A DNA stretch of 64,000 bases from Purshia tridentata (Eukaryota > Streptophyta > Magnoliopsida > Rosales > Rosaceae). The position numbers and the translations under genes were made by a program. Positions within the stretch are counted from its first letter, which is position 1, and each line of letters opens with the position of its first letter. This document shows, piece after piece, positions 16,981 through 29,997 of the stretch. The stretch covers positions 25,182-89,181 of the forward strand of contig QANT01005818.1 of NCBI GenBank assembly GCA_003254885.1, written 5' to 3'. Under the pieces are notes generated by a model, which did no database searches, was not told the origin of the DNA, and saw only the letters and a program-made list of their open reading frames with translations.

Positions 16981-18224
16981 TATTAATAAATTTAAATTAA
17001 TTCTCACATGAACTTTGCTTAATTATTGCCTTTTCCTAGCTCTTTAGTCCTTATTAAGTTTCTTCTTTCCGATCTTTTCCGGAAAATTAATTTTTTTGAT
17101 GGTGTAATGGTTAATTTTTAAGTTTATGGGAAACAATATTTTGCTATCTGAATTCTAATTAGCTAGCTAGTAACAAAAGATTTCTAACTTGGTTTTTGCT
17201 ATCATTAAAGGTAATTAATTGATTCTTACACTAAATCTCACATGATTAAGATCAGCAATCTATATCTTGCATATATAAAATCACCAATCAACACGTATAT
17301 ACATAAGTCTCAATGGTTTTGCTAAGAGACATGTAATTTTACTTTTCTTACCAGCTTTCACATGTCCTAGGGAGTAGAACATATATATATATATAGCTAA
17401 CTTATTAATTGCTGCATCAAAATATCATGGTTTTGCTTATAAGCCACTCTAAAACAAATATAAACAACTTACAAAGGAAGGCTAGTGGTTATCTAATCTG
17501 TATCTCACTTGCCAACAAGTTAGGTCGTTTTTATCACTACTTATAATATATACTCACGTAATTAATATCGATCCCTTCTTTTTTTCCTCATCTTTCCCAA
17601 CAACCATATCCTTAATTAATTTTTTAATTTCTCTTCCCTAATCATTTCAATAATATATGATACTTTCTATGATTCTTTGTTTATTTTCTATGTTTTTTTT
17701 TACCAAATACCCATTTTTCCAATAGATAGATTCTAATATTCCAGATACTCTATCTATGTGTGCAGTAGCCTCATGTTTAATTATAACTTCAACAAATTTT
17801 AGATAATTCTTCAATTTATTAAATATATAGATCAATATTATTAGTGATCAACGACAAGCATTTTTAAGCAATATTTATAATTTAATTTGACATAATGAGA
17901 TTCAAATCTGAGACATTTTCAATATTGTAGAAATTAAAGAAATATGATTAGATATTATCTAGTAGCTCAACTCTTTCACCCTATTGAACTGGTGAAAAGC
18001 CAAGGCACCAAACATCATCTGCAGGGAATAAAGTGGCCTCATGCATGCATTTATGGCATCTTCACATTGTGCTTCACCAACGGCATAAGGCTGGTACAAG
18101 TACCAATGGTATAATTAGGTAGTCTAATGTTGTTCAACAATATAGTTGACCAACCCAAATGTCCAAAATAGGACACTTCTTTGAGAGAAACTACTATTTA
18201 TTATTTTAATTAAGGTTAATTGAC
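16981..18224. other. AT-rich spacer
   Basis: Apart from a presumed 3' UTR, this holds AT-rich DNA with short (TA)n runs, for example near 17381-17394. No gene is supported. Confidence 0.5.
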
Positions 18225-19006
18225 TTTAAATACCAAATTTCAATAATTTTTTAGTTTAGGTACCAAAATTTAATAGCATTTTAGATTAGGTACTAGTTGA
18301 AAAGTCAAACATTATAATATACTAAAGGGCACTATAATTCACAAATATTACATCATATGCCACTACAATAAAATATATATATATATATTACATCCATACT
18401 ATTACATTAATTTATATTATATTATATTAAAACTAAAAAAGTCAATCTAATCACATATTAACTGTGACTGTCTTACAATTTAGTTGTGATTATTTTGGTA
18501 AGTTAAAAAAACAACTCCCACCATTATACTAAGTATTATTTTGAGTAAAAGTATTGTCTTGACTTCTATTTATATTATATTGTAATACAATTTCTCTTAT
18601 AAAAAATTTCAATTCAGTCACAACCTAACTGTGACTGTATCACAATTTAGCTGTGACTGTCATTCAGTCACAACTGAATTTGAAGTTGAGTGTCGTACAG
18701 TCACAACTAAAACTGAAGTTGAGACTATATTAACTAATTTCCAAGATAATATAAAAGTATCAAGGACAATTTTATCAAAACTTTATAAATTTTATTTAAG
18801 ACCCNTTATAAATTTTATCTAAAATCCATTATATGTGGGCTAAAGGACAATAGAAGGGCAAATTTGTCAAACAAGTAAAGCCCAAAACAAAATGGGCTGT
18901 AAATTTGTGACCTATTCTAAAAATCAAGTTCATTAGTTAGTAGCTAAACCTAAAAATTATAAGCAAAACTGATTTTCTAAAAAAGTATTGAAACTTGGTA
19001 TTTAAT
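18225..19006. mobile_element. Non-autonomous DNA element with about 30-bp terminal inverted repeats
   Basis: The left end (TTAAATACCAAATTTCAATA from about 18226) and the reverse complement of the right end (TTAAATACCAAGTTTCAATA, ending about 19005) match at about 27 of 30 positions. The ~0.78 kb interior has no transposase ORF. It contains an AT run near 18372-18386 and repeated CAGTCACAACT/AACTGTGACTGT units at about 18450-18715. A single ambiguous base (N) sits at 18805. The target-site duplication was not resolved, so the superfamily is open; a Mutator-like or other MITE-type element is possible. Confidence 0.6.
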
Positions 19007-20150
19007 CCTAAATTTCTATACTAATTAACGTATTATTATCGATTTACTTAAATTATAGTACGTTTTATATTGAAGACGGTTGTTTATAATTTAAAATTTA
19101 AAATATTAATAATCATACACGTAATTTTATAAAGTAATACTTACATGTCACAAAGTGTTTTACATAGAATAATTAACACATACATTACCTTATTAGTTGG
19201 AATCAAAATTTAATACACCTAAAATACTTGCATAATTTTCGTCAACAAAAAACACAATGAGCAGGCACAAATCTATGCAAGATCTATATGAAAATCCAAA
19301 ACAAATATTTAAATAATACACGCATAATAAAATAAAGTAAAAAAATAAAAAAGAACATGACGCAGCAGGCATAACATGCAACTGTCTTACTTTAATTGTA
19401 CTAATTATTATTTCCGTAGCTCATTATTGATTTTTTTGGTAAATAGTAAATAGTAAATAGTAAAAATAAAACCTTTTCCCATAGGGTTTCTTTCGTCAAC
19501 TTCCTAATGAAACATATTTTCTTAAATTTTGGATGAATATCCTCTCAACCAAAAAATCAAAGTTATTGGTTAAATATTAGTTTTCTATTACAGTTATTGG
19601 TTACATTACTATGGTTTGGTTGGTGAGTAATAGTATGATTTTGATTGATCTCATTGGTGTTAACAGAACAGTAGGGATCTCAACATGTTCATGGTTTCTC
19701 TTCAATGTATTAAAACTATTGAAGAACTTATAATAATAATAATCATAATAATAAATATCTTATCAATAATAATAGTAATTATAGACTATCTTAATCTGAC
19801 CAAAGGTTTCACAACTAATAATTAAATTTGTGCAAGTTGAAGATAATTGGATAAGGGGCTGGAGTACTGGACAACGAAAGGCCAGCTGTATTGTCTCTTC
19901 TTCTTTTTTTCTTATGTTGTAATTATTAATTTATCTTTCCTTTAAGTCAAACACCTAATAAGTTAGTTAAGATTTAAGCACACGAATTTATTATTTGTCC
20001 ACCAAAGAAAAAAGTATTTATTATTCGTAACAAAAATTACTTATTATTTATAATAGTAACTTTAAGATCCACCAAAAATTACTTATTCTAGTAGCTGGAA
20101 AACTGAATTGACAAGATTGCCCTTTCATCCAATCCCAATTCACGAAACGG
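19007..20150. other. AT-rich spacer
   Basis: No supported gene. It contains short simple repeats such as the AAATAGT units near 19440-19463 and ATA-rich runs near 19732-19755. Confidence 0.5.
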
Positions 20151-20690
20151 TGGGTTTTAACTTTTAATGCAGTAGCTAACCACTGGCGGTGTGGTGTGAC
20201 CACGTAAGATACTCGTGATTCTTTTCTTGTTTCTAAACAATCTGATTATACGTTACGCGCGTCCAGCGTGCCTCTCGTGACCGCATTTGTGTGGCGGCCC
20301 CACAGCCCTGCAAGTGACCCAACCAATTGGGACCGTCCGATGAGTGGGCGTTACACCGAGCCATAGATCAACCGCTCAAGCCCTTGTAATGTAAATTTGA
20401 GTAACTTTGGGGGTATATCCTTGGACATAGTCTTCATTTTTGTTTAATATTTTCTTATTGTTACTTTCATTTTATAAGGACGATAACACTTTTGTCAAAC
20501 ATGTGCACGTGTGGCAGATCCACTTTGATGGATTTTTTTTTTGTGCGCACCCCTCGTGCGTAAGATAGTGACAGACCCTCTCTCTCTCTCTCTCTCTCAC
20601 TCACACAAACACTAAATTAAACTTGCACGGGTGGCTCTCTCTCTCTCGGTGGTCTCTGCCACCATTCATTCACCCTTTTGCCTTGTGATA
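20150..20690 (+). promoter_or_regulatory. GC-richer promoter-like stretch with CT-rich leader, no clear gene behind it
   Basis: The stretch is clearly less AT-rich than its neighbours and contains ACGT cores (CCACGTAAG near 20200, GTGCACGTGTGGC near 20503-20515). Two CT runs (about 20577-20598 and 20635-20647) follow. The first ATG after them (20690) opens only a 39-codon frame, MISQLPFHGLITLLLLLTFQ and onward, which resembles a secretory signal but stops at about 20807. It may belong to a non-coding transcript, a short peptide gene or a decayed gene. Confidence 0.35.
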
Positions 20691-20740
20691 ATGATATCTC
20701 AACTTCCTTTTCATGGCCTCATCACTCTGCTCTTATTATT

Positions 20741-20772
20741 AACCTTTCAACCTTTCAACCTTTCAACCTTTT
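20741..20772. repeat. Short tandem repeat of CTTTCAAC
   Basis: The unit CTTTCAAC is repeated about three and a half times within the short open frame at 20690. Confidence 0.75.
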
Positions 20773-20809
20773 ACACCCACTTTTTATTTTATTTGTTATT
20801 CGTGTCTTA

Positions 20810-22000
20810 ACCTTTCTCACTTTATCCCTAACTTTTATAGCCTCAATTCATATGCTCTCAAAACACAAAGTGCCTTTAATTTACTTGTTAATCTTCAAAG
20901 GCACCAACTTCTTAATTATTAAGTTAATGTTACCTTTTTATAAGTTTTTCAGTGAAGATGAGGTTATATATATATATTCTTCAAAGTTATGATGATTCAC
21001 TTTAATTATTGACTTCACTTCACCCATGTAAGTTATTACTTATTACAACAAACATAAGTTAAAAGGTGTGGATAAAGCCTACTAATCTCACATGATCACT
21101 CATTTCCCATTTCCCATTTTGATCAAAACTGTAAAAGAGTCTAAGAAAAAGCTTTAAATAAAATAAAATAATAAAGTTATATGAATAATTATTACAGAAT
21201 TAATCGGACAATATTTAAAGTGTAGGATATAATACTTTCCTAAATCCATCTATGTAACCAATTGAAAAGCAAGGGGTCCACTAGGAAGGTGCAAGTACTG
21301 GATATTTCACAAATGGATGACCCTTCTTCCTCTAATGGGGTGGCTGGGTGTGGTTATGGTCCTACAAGGCAAAAGCTAAACCAGCACACCACATGTTCAA
21401 CTTATCGAGTAGGTGGGGGTTCATCTAAAATTTTTAATATACAGACACATGGATATATTATTATTATACATATGTAACGGATTTGATTCAAGATCCTACT
21501 TTATATTGCTTTTGGATTTTGGATGAAGGGTGCATGATTTTTGTAATCAATCATTTGACCCCAAAAGTAGGTTGAGAGCCATGGCTGGCTGGTCTTTAGA
21601 GTTGGCAAATTGAGCCAACCATCTCAAGCCCCAAATATTAAGGCCCAAAATTGTGATGATATTTATAAGTTGTCTGAGTCTCCTAAATCCCAAAACTGAC
21701 CTTCATTGAAGAAAAGAAATGCATCAACCACATTTTGTGTTTGGGCCGAAATTTGAAAAAAAGTTCTCTATATACGTAGTCTTCCAGAAGGATAGAGCCT
21801 AATTATAGCATGTTGGGTTATTGGACTTGGTGGCAATGAACATCATAAAGTTGCTTCACAGTAATGTAGCCCGGCCCATTGTTTAGAACCTTTCGGAGTA
21901 CTTGATTCTTTTAACTTTGGAAAGGAAAGTTCAAGTCCAGCTCAAAATGATGGTGGGTGGATGACAAAACCCAAGTTCAACTCTACCCAGAAATGCTTCT
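20810..22000. other. Spacer before HCF106
   Basis: AT-rich DNA with no confident gene. A 71-codon frame at 21262-21477 shows no recognisable domain and is treated as chance. Confidence 0.4.
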
Positions 22001-22079
22001 GGTTAAGTGGTTAGTATAATTTTGGACTGTGACCACTGAACAGAGAGCTCATGAATCACATCATCTTAAAAATCTTGAA

Positions 22080-24476
22080 ATGATGGTCATGGCCTCAACT
22101 ACTGCAGTTGCTTCATTTGTGTGTTTACCATCAGCAGCCACAAGCAGAAAATCAGCCATATACAATCCCTCTTCTTCTCTGATCTCCCACGCCCCAACCC
22201 CAAAATTTCATCTTTGTGCAGTGTTTCCTCCACTGGGTCTTAGTATTTTCTCACCATGGAGTGGCCTGAAGCATCTGGGTATCTCATTCACACCGAACTC
22301 TATAAAATTAGGTACTTTTTATCATTTGCTCTTGTGGATGTATTTATCCTTGTTTATTTATTTGTTGCTGCTTGTTTAACTATTTCTGCCCATTTGTGAT
22401 TTGGTGGTGCAGAGAGGAAGAGCAGGTATAAGGGTATGGTGGTTTATGCATCTCTGTTTGGGGTTGGAGCTCCTGAGGCTCTAGTTATTGGGGTAGTGGC
22501 TTTGTTGGTTTTTGGTCCCAAAGGTCTTGCTGAGGTGAGTTGTATGTTATATATATCTGATGGTTTTGGTCTCAAATTCTTGTGTGAGAATGCTTGCTTG
22601 ATTTTTCTGTGACATTTTAGTGATAGCCGGACTTAATTTCTCATTTGGATGCATGTGTTTTAAGTTTGAGTAGTGGGGGTGTACCTACTACTTGTCTAGG
22701 CAATATGAGGGAGAATATCTGGTACCACATGTCTAGCTCAACAGTGTTCCCAGGTACTGGTAGGAGGGAGAGAATGTATAATTCGATTATATACCAGACT
22801 AATAACATGAGCTAGCCCCCAAGAAAAGGAAAAAAGGAGAAGGGAGGGGAAGAAGGGGTTGGATGTCTTGAGCATCCTCTGACGAGTTTATTATGGGATC
22901 TTACTTGTCCACCATTTGGATTTCAGTTATATTATATTTCTTCCATCTAACGGTGTTCACTGGACTCTAAATTGTGGGAAGCCAAACTGGCATCCAGACT
23001 CTGTTATGCAGAGTACTTCTGTAAGTGTTTTGTAGTCCTCACTAATTAACCACAGTAATATTGTAAGATTGTCTCAAAAGATTAGGCTCAACCGATGAGG
23101 TGATGAGAGTGCCTTGGGTCTGCACTCCAAACTCAGTGCAACAAAAAGGGAAGGATCGTCTTTCAATCTGCTAATTTATGGGTGGTAGCATCTGATGCAT
23201 GTGCCTTTTAAGGGTTTTTCTTTTACTAGGGGAGTGGGGGAAAGGGGAGGATTCTGATAATGTGTTTCGTAGAACCTCTCACAGCATTGTTGTAACTCAA
23301 AACTCTGAGAGAAATAATGATGATCTGCAGGAGCCTAGGATGTCGGATTTAGAAAAATTATTTAGTCTTTATTATTTAAGTGATATTTTTGGCATCGCAG
23401 ATTAACAATTTATCTGAATGCAGGTTGCTCGGAATTTAGGAAAGACTTTGCGTGCTTTTCAACCCACCATTAGAGAACTTCAGGTACGTAATATTAACTT
23501 CATTCAAATTGTACCATTTATGTCTCTTCTGAGAAGGCTTTAAACGTTGCATGTATATCTGTGTGTAGGAAGTTTCTCGGGAATTCAAGAGCACCCTTGA
23601 AAAGGAGATTGGTCTTGATGACATTTCAAGTTCATCAATAAACACGTACAATTCCAAAATAACCGAATCTACTCCAACCTCTTCATCAACTCCCAGTACT
23701 GGAGATTCCAAAACCACAGCTGACCCCAGTGAGTGGTTAAAGCATTTCCAAAGTTTTTGTTTTTATTTTGAAAAAGTAATTAGTAACTATTTCATGTTTC
23801 CTTGACTTTCATGAATAATGAATCTGACACATTATGGAAGTTTGGTGAAAATTTATGAGGTCTAAGAAGCAGTCTTTAGAATATGAATTAATACTAGGAA
23901 GGAACACAAATAGGAGTAACTAAAATCGGGTAATTTTGATCCAGTTTCTATCTCCTATACCATTGTTTGCACATAGATATCCAAATGGATAGTATCTGCT
24001 GCTTAGTGAGATAAATATTCACTATTCAGTCACTATTTTCAATTGATTCATGTTGTGGCTGTTTGATTCATTGCATCATTATACAGGATAGATGTGCCCC
24101 ATAAGATAGTTTCTGTGTCACTTTAAGAAATCTCGAAATATGTAACTTGTCTAATGCAGATGGGGCTCCATCTCCAAACAGAGCATACACCACTGAGGAG
24201 TACTTAAAGATCACAGAGGAGCAGCTAAAAGCATCAGCTGCCCAAAACCAGGGGCAGACATCTGCTCCCCAAAATCAGGAGGAGACATCGGCTCCAGTGG
24301 AAAGTCAGTTACAACCTCAGACTCCATCTCAAGGTTATTCATCATTAAATCTCTCTCTCTCTCTCTTTCTCTCACTCGCTCACTCACTTGTTGTATGCAT
24401 AAATTTGGTAGCAGCTACTGTTGAAGAAACTGTTGCTAAAACGCCTTCACCCCAACAACCTCAAAGTGAGACATAA
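22080..24476 (+). CDS. HCF106: Thylakoid Sec-independent translocase subunit TatB (HCF106)
   Basis: Six exons (22080-22311, 22413-22534, 23424-23483, 23569-23728, 24160-24333, 24415-24476) give 269 aa with GT-AG borders. The first ~85 residues are Ser/Ala-rich and fit a chloroplast transit peptide. Then comes the TatB signature, ASLFGVGAPEALVIGVVALL followed by VFGPKGLAEVARNLGKTLRA. It comprises a glutamate at the start of the single membrane span (E99), the FGP hinge and an amphipathic helix. EVSREFKSTLEKEIGLDDIS continues the helix, and a Pro/Gln/Thr-rich stromal tail ends the protein. In plants this protein works with cpTatC as the receptor of the delta-pH-dependent Tat pathway, which moves folded twin-arginine proteins into the thylakoid lumen. 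TatA (Tha4) is excluded by the longer helix and tail. A CT microsatellite lies in the last intron. Confidence 0.95.
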
Positions 24477-25099
24477 GATTTCATTACATCTCGGATACAA
24501 GGACCCCTGTCCATTTTTGTGAGTCAAAGTGAAGCCTGACAGAGATATTGGAGCTGAGAAATCCTAATTTTATTGTTCGTTCTGAACTTTTGTTATGGCA
24601 CTATATAAGTCCTTAGAATTTCTGTATTACTAAGAGTACAGACATGGCTATCTCAGGGCGTTTATGATCTCATTGTAGAGTATGATTTTGAACAGTACTG
24701 GAGTAGATATGCCATATATTTAGAAAGACATCCCTTTGGTACTTCAATTTTTTTTTAGGGTTAACTTTGGTAGTTCATTTGGGGTTTGTAGTATGGTCTT
24801 CAACTTAAATTTAATGAAAAACGTAGTCAATTGGCTCATAAACAAGGCAAAGATACATATATTTGAGGGGTTTTGAAAGGGTTTAACATGATATCCGTAA
24901 TCCAGATGTTTCAGGCATTTTAATATAATTATTCGAGATGGAGAGAAACAGAGAAGCAGTAATAATGGTAGAAGAATTCCTTTTACCCAAGGCCAGATAA
25001 GATGCACGCACAACAACAGTGCATTTTCTTTCCATTTATATATATTAGAGGGAAAAAGAATTACAAACTACGCAGCAACTGTAAATGCTGGGCGTTTCA
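24477..25099. other. Convergent intergenic region
   Basis: The HCF106 3' end and the MTB 3' end converge here about 620 bases apart. No additional gene is seen; the stretch should hold both 3' UTRs. Confidence 0.6.
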
Positions 25100-28000
25100 T
25101 TACAACAAATTCATGTGTCTGTGAGACTCAAAATCTAGATAGTCCCCATTTGCCTGTCCACTGTACCCATACATATCAAAAACCTTGTCATCTGAAGGCA
25201 TATTGTTTCCCTCTCTCCCTTTAAAACCCTCCATTGATGAAGATGCCCAGGGAGCTGGAGTTGAGGGATTGGAACTTGAGGCTTCTTGGTTTATACTTGG
25301 AGCAGTTGGATTTTGTGGTGAGTTTCCAGCAGGTCTTCTGTTGGAGGAATTTGCAGTTGTCAGAGAAATGGATGTTGATTGCTGCAGTTGCTGCTGGTTT
25401 TTCATTGGTGACTTGGGCCGAAGGGCCTCTATATCGGGTGTCGTCACAACAAGATGAGGTGCCTCTGGAGGCGGATTTCGTCCACCCCCTCCTTGCCAAA
25501 CTTTCCCGTCCTTGTCAGCAAAGTTCCGGATATATCCCTGGATGTTACCCATATTCACAGCCAGAACAAAAGTGGAGAAATCAGTCAAGGGAAATAAAAA
25601 ATCTAAACACGACAGTGCACAACTAATTTGATGCCTAATACAGGATGGCAATGACCGTCTATCAGGCAAAGCAATAAGGATGATGCAGTAGCATAGTTCT
25701 ATTATTGCAATTTATCGTTTGTAAACCCACTTCCTGGGCAAGCAAGGCATGCATGATCAATTGCTAAAACAGAGAGCTCCAAGCACAGTCAATTACAATG
25801 GATAGGACATATTTCTCTGCCATTTGCCCCCTCTCTAAGAAATCATTTCAACCATAAAAATAGCAAACACAACCAAAAACACCATTTTCTTCCAAATTGA
25901 ACAAATACCTTGTTCTCTAATCATTAAGAGTTTTTAGTTATCATATTGACACCCACTCAACTCAATGGTTAAAGCCTAAATGATCAGGCAGTTGCACAAA
26001 AAGAGAAGCTAGTGCAGTCAACTACTGAGGTTCTGTTATCAAAGGAATTTGAGCTAACTGAAAAGTTTACCTCAGCATTAAAATTTGACGAGGATAGTCC
26101 TTTACCAACAGTCAGCCAACCAGACCGAATATTGTGGTCTTCACCAAAGAGCTCAACCCTCCTACGGCCAAGAGCAAAATGCTCAATAATCCTGTACATA
26201 TCCTCAGGCTTTTGGGTTGAACCTGCAATTCCAAAGGCACAATATAGCATTATAAGTGCTCATTTCATTGCACCAGATTGCAAATGATGTAGTATAATAA
26301 GAGAGTTTTGGAAACTGAGCAGGACCATCAATGTCTAAAACAGTTATCAAACTCATGACACCTAACCACAGAAACTTTGGGAAAAAAAGTCAAAACTATT
26401 CTTCAACTATATGTCTACAATTTCCACATACCAACACAAACCAAGGGTTATGGAAAAGGATACTAACCATATGGGGGTTCCTCAGCTATTATTACATCGG
26501 TATCAATGTTGGCATGGATTATATGGCCATCAGTACTGCGACGAACAGTGCCTTTTATTCCCATCAAGCAATGTTCCTTTACAACAGAAGAAACCATTTA
26601 TAAAAGAAATTAATGTTGCCACAAATAATTTTCAATGAAATAAGTGAGGACGCCAGGTAACAAGACGAAGGTGCACACATTCACAATAGAAATTACACCA
26701 ACCTTTGAGTGCTGAAACAAAGTATGAGAATCATGCCGCAAACCAGGAGTTGCATTAGTTTTGTTTGTCTTCACCCAACATATATCTTCACACCTACGAA
26801 ATCCCCACTGAAGGACCACATCGATATATAAGCACAATTTGTATGCAAAAACATCCAATCCTACATCATATTACAGAAAAAGAAGTAAAGGCAAGTCACA
26901 TTTACAATCTAAAACTAGAGTCCTTACTAAACACCTTTTTCAGACATTGACGGCCCTGCTCAAGACCCATGCCATCACCCACCCAAAGGAAAATGAAAGA
27001 AGGTGTGTCTGCTATTGCCTGTGAACATACAGAACAAAAGTCCAAGCATTGAGTCAAAGGTGAAAGGAAACTTGTAACGACAAAAACTAAGCCTCAATGG
27101 CATATGAATTGTAATTTGCAGCTTACTGGTATGATAAGAGTAATATTATTATACGATGCACCTGTTCATATAATTGCTTCATTACTTAGCAGTTTTTCCA
27201 GTGCTGGCCATGAATGCACATGCATAATAAGAGCCGACAAATAAATGTTTTATATGTAAAATGCAGCAAAAAGAAAAGTGATTTGCAGCCAGATTACCTC
27301 AATTTTAAGATTCATTATTTCTTCAAAAGTCCAGTACTCTGTATGGTCGGCCACACCAGGAGCACGATGGACATATTCCTCCCACGGTGGGTCCACAAGA
27401 ATGACATCAAACTTGGTTCCAAAGAACTCTGGAGACAGTTCAAACTCTTTCAGGTCACATTTGTAATACATGGGATGAGAAGCAGCTTTAGCCACAATCT
27501 CATCCTTTTTCTGTATAAGCTCTCTAAGCTTGGGGTAATCCTCCACAACATTTGTAAGCTCTAGCTCCCTGATGAAATTCTGAGGTCGCATACCAGTATC
27601 GACAAAATTTTGAGAGTAATCGTTCTGCTCTCCTCTGGAAGGAGCTTTACCAGGAGGTCCACTACTTTTATGAGGAACCCAACCACCCGGATTTTTATCA
27701 CCTGGAGCTCCTCGTCCCATTGGTCCTGCAGCATTATAACCAGGGATGGAGATACTTGGAGAAACCCCTCTTCCCTGGCTAGATTGATTAAAAAACATGG
27801 CAGAGTTTGCCGGAGTCCCAACATTAGGAGGAAATCTCGGGCCTGATGATCCAGGAGGAACAGAGGAGAGACCAGGTGGGACAGCTAACATATTCATGTC
27901 AACACCTCGAGCCCCAGGCCAAACTGGTGGAGGAAATGGTGGAATGAAGACACCTGGGCTAATTGGCGGACCTGGAGCTGGTGACATACTAGGTGTAAGT

Positions 28001-29997
28001 GGCTGCATGGGTCCAGGTGTAGGCATTCCAAGAGGTCCAAATGGTGATCCCATTATTTGAAGTGGGATTCCTACCTGTTGACTGTCTCTTCCAGTAAGCC
28101 TACCCCTACCTCCTCTCCCAACTCTACCCCCTTTGATTCCTTGAGAAGCAGTTCTATTGAAGGGTCCTGCCTCTGGGTTCCCATATGGAGGCTGTGAACC
28201 ACCACCAGAACTCTGGCCACCAGCACTGCGGCCCGACATGGCACCTTTCTGGCCTCTTCCCTTCCCCCCATGTGAATCAAAGTCCTCCCTCCAAGAATTC
28301 TGATCTCGTAAGGAGGTGATATCATCTGTATATCTTTCCTTTGAATCATCCCTAGGTGGTACAGAACCATACATATCACTCCTTCTTGCCCTGTCATCCT
28401 GCAGATATGCCCACTCTTCATCACTTGGTGCTGATTTTCCATCAGAATGCTGACCAGCTTCACTTCTCCTAGGATAGTTGGATCCTGACTCTGCTCTTCC
28501 ATAATCAATAGGCTTAGTTTGGATCTCAATCACATCATAATTTTCATTTGAAATTCCAAAATTTGATGATGTTTTCACAGCTTCGCCCCGACTTCCATCT
28601 TTCCTATTACCAGACCGACCATGAGGCCTTTCATTGTCAGCCCTCTCGCGACCGTGTCTTGGCAACTCCCACTCCCTGCCATGGTCATAAACGATGTCCC
28701 CATTTTTGGAATCTTTGTCGTTACTGTTGGGTTGCCTTCTTTTCCAGTCTTTGGAACCTTCCCGATCCCTACTCCTGTCACTCCAGCTATCATCTCTGCC
28801 TTTAGGTCGATCATCCCTATAACCATCCTTTTCTAGTTCCTTCCTCTTGAGATTATAACTTCTGTCATAATCCATTTCAAAGTATTCTGAATCCTGATAA
28901 CGCCTCCCACTCCTCTCAGGTGTCCTCGACCTGGTGGTATTTCCTACTTCTCTAGCTCCCTTTTCTTTGGACCCCACATTTGCATCTTCATCTGCATTCA
29001 AAGACTTCTCCCTGCTTTCAGGGACATCCCGAACAGCTGGAGTTCTCTGCTGTCTATGCTTTTCGGTTTTTTCGTGACCTGATCTGTCTTCACGAGTGAT
29101 AGGACTAGTCCTATTATCTTCTTCAAGTATTTCTGGCCTGCTTTTGCTCCTACTCTTTTCCATATCAACTTTTCGCTCTTCCTTGTTGCTAGATTTGGTA
29201 CCCCTATCACTGCTTGAATCTAAACCCCTGATTTTACTCTCGCTGGGTTCATTTCTTGCAGATGCACTTTTCTCTCTGGAACTCTCATACTTGGGATCAT
29301 TAGGCTTACCACTTCTTGACTCGGATCTTTCATGATATGTTTCTTCTGCTTTCTTGACACCATCTGATTCATCCCATCTTTTTCTTGAACTCCTCACCGG
29401 TTCAGAGGACCCATGAGTCTTCTCTCGGCTGCTTTCCTTCCGTTCTGAATGCCTGGAATCTCTATCCAGTGTCTTTTCAAGCTCTCCATCATTAGACCTT
29501 TCTTCTTTGCTCTTACTTTTACTCTGAGAACTCTCATGCTGCGTAAGCTTTGAAGTCATTTTCCTTCTATCATTTTCTTCGGCTCGAACGTGTCCTCTAC
29601 TCCCCGACTTATCTCCACCATCTTGCCTGTTCTCTAATTCTCCATCCTGATACCAACTGCTCAACTTCTCCAAACTGCTCTCTTCTTGTTTTTTCTTCAA
29701 CTGCTTAGAGCGCAACTCCTTTCTTGACTCATAATCATCTTCGTCACTGTCCGCATTGCTGGAGCCACCTGATCTTTTTCGGCTCTCACTTCTGTCCCCA
29801 TAGCTTCTCCTTCTTCCACTGCTATCTAGTCCTCCTGTGTCTTCTCCATTACCAGACTTTCTTGACCTGCTTGACCTGTGCTTCCTCTTATCACTTCCCT
29901 CCCAGTCTTCATCATCTCCGGCCCTATCACTCTTCAATTCTGAAATATCCTCCACCTCTCGTTTCACATGACTCCGACTACGTTCAGGAGAATCCAT
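25100..29997 (-). CDS. MTB: MTB, METTL14-type subunit of the m6A mRNA methyltransferase
   Basis: Six coding exons on the minus strand (29997-27298, 27018-26935, 26807-26703, 26576-26468, 26222-26071, 25537-25100) encode 1195 aa. Exon 1 alone codes 900 residues. It begins with a long Arg/Ser/Asp/Glu-rich disordered region (to about residue 600), followed by RGG-like and Pro/Gly-rich segments. The MT-A70 domain starts around residue 840, with [18 protein letters not shown] (DPPW at 869-872), [34 protein letters not shown] and [21 protein letters not shown] Gly/Pro-rich tail follows. The family partners MTA (METTL3), FIP37 and VIR in the nucleus to write N6-methyladenosine on mRNA. The DPPW sequence, instead of the EPPL of animal METTL14, is usual for plant MTB as far as I recall. 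The first ATG in frame is 29997. Confidence 0.95.

Noticed and set aside
21262-21477. 71-codon plus-strand frame
   Set aside because: It shows no recognisable motif, no promoter or exon context, and ends in AT-rich low-complexity sequence.
27561-29335. Several long frames on both strands across 27.6-29.3 kb
   Set aside because: They are shadows of the low-complexity first exon of MTB in other frames.
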